Assembly (NCBI GenBank): GCA_036263035.1
Contig: DATAHR010000004.1
Span: forward strand, 1 to 7,835
Source of the DNA: JAICYJ01 sp036263035
GTDB lineage: Bacteria > Actinomycetota > Thermoleophilia > Gaiellales > JAICJC01
Direction: 5' to 3'
Length of the DNA: 7,835 bases
Shown here: piece by piece, positions 6,342 through 7,835 of the stretch
Position numbering within the stretch: the first letter of the stretch is position 1
How the letters are laid out: every line of letters begins with the position of its first letter
The notes under the pieces: model-generated
What the model was told of the DNA's origin: nothing
What the model saw: the letters and a program-made list of their open reading frames with translations, nothing else
Database searches by the model: none
Made by a program: the position numbers and the translations under genes

Positions 6342-6346
6342 GTCGC

Positions 6347-6472
6347 ATGGGCTTCCTGCTCGTGATCTTTCTGGTGGTGCTGGTGCTTGCTGCGTCGATT
6401 CGTGACGGAGTCGACTCCCGTCCCGGCCCGCACGGGCCGCAGCAGCGTTGGTGGCCGGGCACGCGGATCTAG
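6347..6472 (+). CDS. Small single-pass membrane protein, 41 residues, function unknown
   Basis: A short gene between the flippase and the phosphohydrolase and on the opposite strand to both. The peptide starts with a hydrophobic helix (residues 2-17, FLLVIFLVVLVLAAS). A polar, Pro/Gly-rich tail follows with IRDGVDSR (18-25), PGPHGP (26-31) and a near-terminal RWWPGTR (34-40). The tail carries most positive charges, so by the positive-inside rule it probably faces the cytoplasm. Support for translation: a near-perfect Shine-Dalgarno at proper spacing and an uninterrupted frame to TAG 6470-6472. The codons TTT, CTT, GCT, ATT, CGT and GGA are less extreme in third-position GC than the neighbours. 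I do not recognise a named family. It could be a small regulator or accessory subunit of a membrane machine, or a stress peptide. A TANNNT-like TAGTCT at 6289-6294 might be its -10 box, which is weak. Confidence 0.7.
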   Translation: MGFLLVIFLVVLVLAASIRDGVDSRPGPHGPQQRWWPGTRI

Positions 6473-6495
6473 CGTGGCGCCCGCGCAGGAGTAGC

Positions 6496-6513
6496 GTGAG
6501 AGCCGCAGCTCAC
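6496..6513. other. Short inverted repeat between the small gene and the phosphohydrolase stop
   Basis: GTGAG (6496-6500) and CTCAC (6509-6513) can form a 5-bp stem with an 8-base loop. It sits 24 bases after the small gene's stop and overlaps the phosphohydrolase stop codon (6512-6510). No T-run follows on either strand, so it is at best a weak bidirectional 3'-end structure. The remainder of the 37-base gap shows nothing else. Confidence 0.25.
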
Positions 6514-7835
6514 TCGAGGTAGCCGAGCCCGCGCAGGCGCTCCTCGACCTCGCGCTCCTCGTCGTCGGAGAAGACGGCGGCCGCCTGGCGCTCGGGCTGG
6601 GCCGTCGCCGTGGCGGCCTCGACGCCGAGCGCCTTCGTGATCCACCCGGCGAAGTCGGCGAGCGAGATCTCGGGCCCGTCGCCGGCGCTGACCTCCGCGC
6701 CGGCCGCGACGTAGATGCCCTCCGGGCGGTGGTCGCCGGACAGCCAGTCGGCCGGCTCCACCATCTGGCGGGCGTGGGTGAGGCTGTACAGCGGAGCGGG
6801 CTCGAGCAGCAGGTCGGGGGCGCGGTCGAGATACGGGCCGTCGAGCACGTCCTCCTTGCGGCGGACCGAGGCGATCGGATGGCGGCCGGTCGCCGGGTCG
6901 ACGAAGCCGAGCAGGGCCCGCGCGACGTGGTCGCGGATGCGGTCGTAGTCATCGGGCGAGACGACGCCGTCCGGCTCGCGGCCCGCGAGCGCGATGGAGA
7001 CTCCCTCGCCGGTGGAGGTGACGCTCGTGTAGGCGCGAGTGCGCGACCAGTCGATCGGCGTCGTCGGAACGGCGACCTTGCCGTGCAGCCCGAGCCGGTC
7101 GTAGACCACCCGGGCAATCGAGCGGATGCGGCCCCACGCGAGCAGCGAGATCAGCGCGTTTCCCCGTCCGGTGCGGAGCAGGCCGAGGTTCTCGAGCACG
7201 CGGTTCATGTTGAGGGCGCGGGTGACCGGCTGATGGCCGTGATCGGACATCAGGATGACGAGGTCGTCCGGGCCGGTGCGCTCGAGGAGGGTGCCGAGCT
7301 CGCGGTCGAGCAGGCGGTAGACGTCCTTGACGCGGTCGGCGGTGGAGGTCTTCGAGGCCGTCGCGAAGTCGGGGTGGCCGGGGTGGACGTACTCGAGCAG
7401 GCAGTGCTGGATCCGGTCGGGCGACACGAACACCATGCAGGCGGCGTCCCACGGCTGCTCGTCGAGCAGCGTTCGCATCGCCTGGGCGCGGCGGCGGGTG
7501 ACGTCCTCGACGTCGGCGACCAGGTCGAGCGGGCGGTTGCGAAAGGTCGTCCAGGAGCCGCCGTTGATGGGCCAGCCCAGCCGCGGCCCGGCGTCGGCGG
7601 GGTGGCTGTAGGTCGATCCCTGCGGGATCACGCCGCCGGCGATGGCGACGCCCTTGACGGCGGGCGGGGGATAGGTGAGGGGAACGTTGACGATCAGGCT
7701 TGTCCTGCCGGCGTCGGTCAGCTGCTCGGGCCAGGTCGGGGCCAGGATCGACTTCGACGACACGGGCAGCCGGCGGGTGGCGCCGGGCCGGTACTCGAGG
7801 ATGTCGAACACGCCGTGGCCGGCGGGGTCGCGCCC
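6510..7835 (-). CDS. Alkaline-phosphatase-superfamily phosphohydrolase/phosphodiesterase (COG3379-like), N-terminus off the window
   Basis: 441 residues are visible and the frame is open to base 7835. The first residues, GRDPAGHGVFDILEYRPG, correspond to the conserved PG-HGVFDF segment that follows the nucleophile loop in this family. A GTG at 7811 is therefore an internal Val, and the N-terminal metal site and Thr/Ser nucleophile are missing from the window. Metal-ligand motifs seen (numbered from the window edge): SPDRIQH (Asp140, His144), LMSDHGH (Asp198, His199) and SGDHRPEG (His369). The APDLLLEP segment (339-346) and the terminal EEREVEERLRGLGYLE are typical of predicted phosphohydrolases/phosphomutases in the PF01663/COG3379 group. 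Members hydrolyse phosphodiesters or phosphomonoesters with two metal ions; the substrate here is unknown. It has no signal that I can judge, because the start is missing. It follows the flippase on the same strand but is separated by the opposite-strand small gene, so it is not clearly in one operon with it. Confidence 0.88.
   Translation of the reverse strand, partial: GRDPAGHGVFDILEYRPGATRRLPVSSKSILAPTWPEQLTDAGRTSLIVNVPLTYPPPAVKGVAIAGGVIPQGSTYSHPADAGPRLGWPINGGSWTTFRNRPLDLVADVEDVTRRRAQAMRTLLDEQPWDAACMVFVSPDRIQHCLLEYVHPGHPDFATASKTSTADRVKDVYRLLDRELGTLLERTGPDDLVILMSDHGHQPVTRALNMNRVLENLGLLRTGRGNALISLLAWGRIRSIARVVYDRLGLHGKVAVPTTPIDWSRTRAYTSVTSTGEGVSIALAGREPDGVVSPDDYDRIRDHVARALLGFVDPATGRHPIASVRRKEDVLDGPYLDRAPDLLLEPAPLYSLTHARQMVEPADWLSGDHRPEGIYVAAGAEVSAGDGPEISLADFAGWITKALGVEAATATAQPERQAAAVFSDDEEREVEERLRGLGYLE

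Noticed and set aside
7809..7811. GTG 7811 as the start of the phosphohydrolase
   Set aside because: The frame stays open to the window edge, and the residues upstream (GRDPAGHG) continue a conserved family motif, so this is an internal Val.
6510..7835. Idea that this gene is a sulfatase serving the sulfosugar pathway
   Set aside because: Sulfoquinovose is a sulfonate, not a sulfate ester, and the visible motifs fit the phosphodiesterase branch. The sulfatase C/S-x-P-x-R signature cannot be checked because the N-terminus is missing.

Overview
The window is uniformly GC-rich, gene-dense DNA with strong G/C third-position codon bias. It reads as chromosome of a high-GC bacterium, most likely an actinomycete-type organism; class Thermoleophilia (Solirubrobacterales/Gaiellales) is my guess from the gene types and is inference only. 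I see no rRNA, tRNA, CRISPR array, insertion sequence or phage gene, and no gene-free stretch longer than about 120 bases.

Left part (1-2691, minus strand): a tight three-gene operon read right to left. It starts with a very recognisable UDP-sulfoquinovose synthase (sqdB/SQD1 family). After 11 bases comes a membrane-anchored DUF2304-GT2 glycosyltransferase fusion, whose Shine-Dalgarno overlaps the sqdB stop. An ATGA overlap then leads into a class I glutamine amidotransferase-like hydrolase (peptidase C26/PuuD type) that runs off the left edge.

Middle: a 117-base divergent intergenic region (2692-2808) holds a 12-base perfect palindrome and a possible -10 box for a leaderless transcript. It separates the sqdB operon from a plus-strand 677-residue polytopic membrane protein of GT-C glycosyltransferase type. 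That gene ends inside the 3' end of a minus-strand Wzx-type flippase (43-base convergent overlap).

Right part: a 41-codon plus-strand gene with an excellent ribosome binding site (6347-6472) encodes a one-pass membrane peptide. It sits between the flippase and an alkaline-phosphatase-superfamily phosphohydrolase on the minus strand, whose N-terminus is cut off by the right edge.

Taken together, the genes look like part of a cell-surface glycan or glycolipid locus: a nucleotide-sugar enzyme that makes a sulfonated hexose donor, a GT2 that probably loads sugar on a polyprenyl carrier, a GT-C-type membrane transferase, and a lipid-linked oligosaccharide flippase. No sulfolipid transferase (SqdX GT4 or SqdD GT8 type) is visible. 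The most interesting hypothesis is therefore that sulfoquinovose goes into an exported polysaccharide or glycoprotein glycan rather than, or in addition to, the lipid SQDG. The window cannot prove this.
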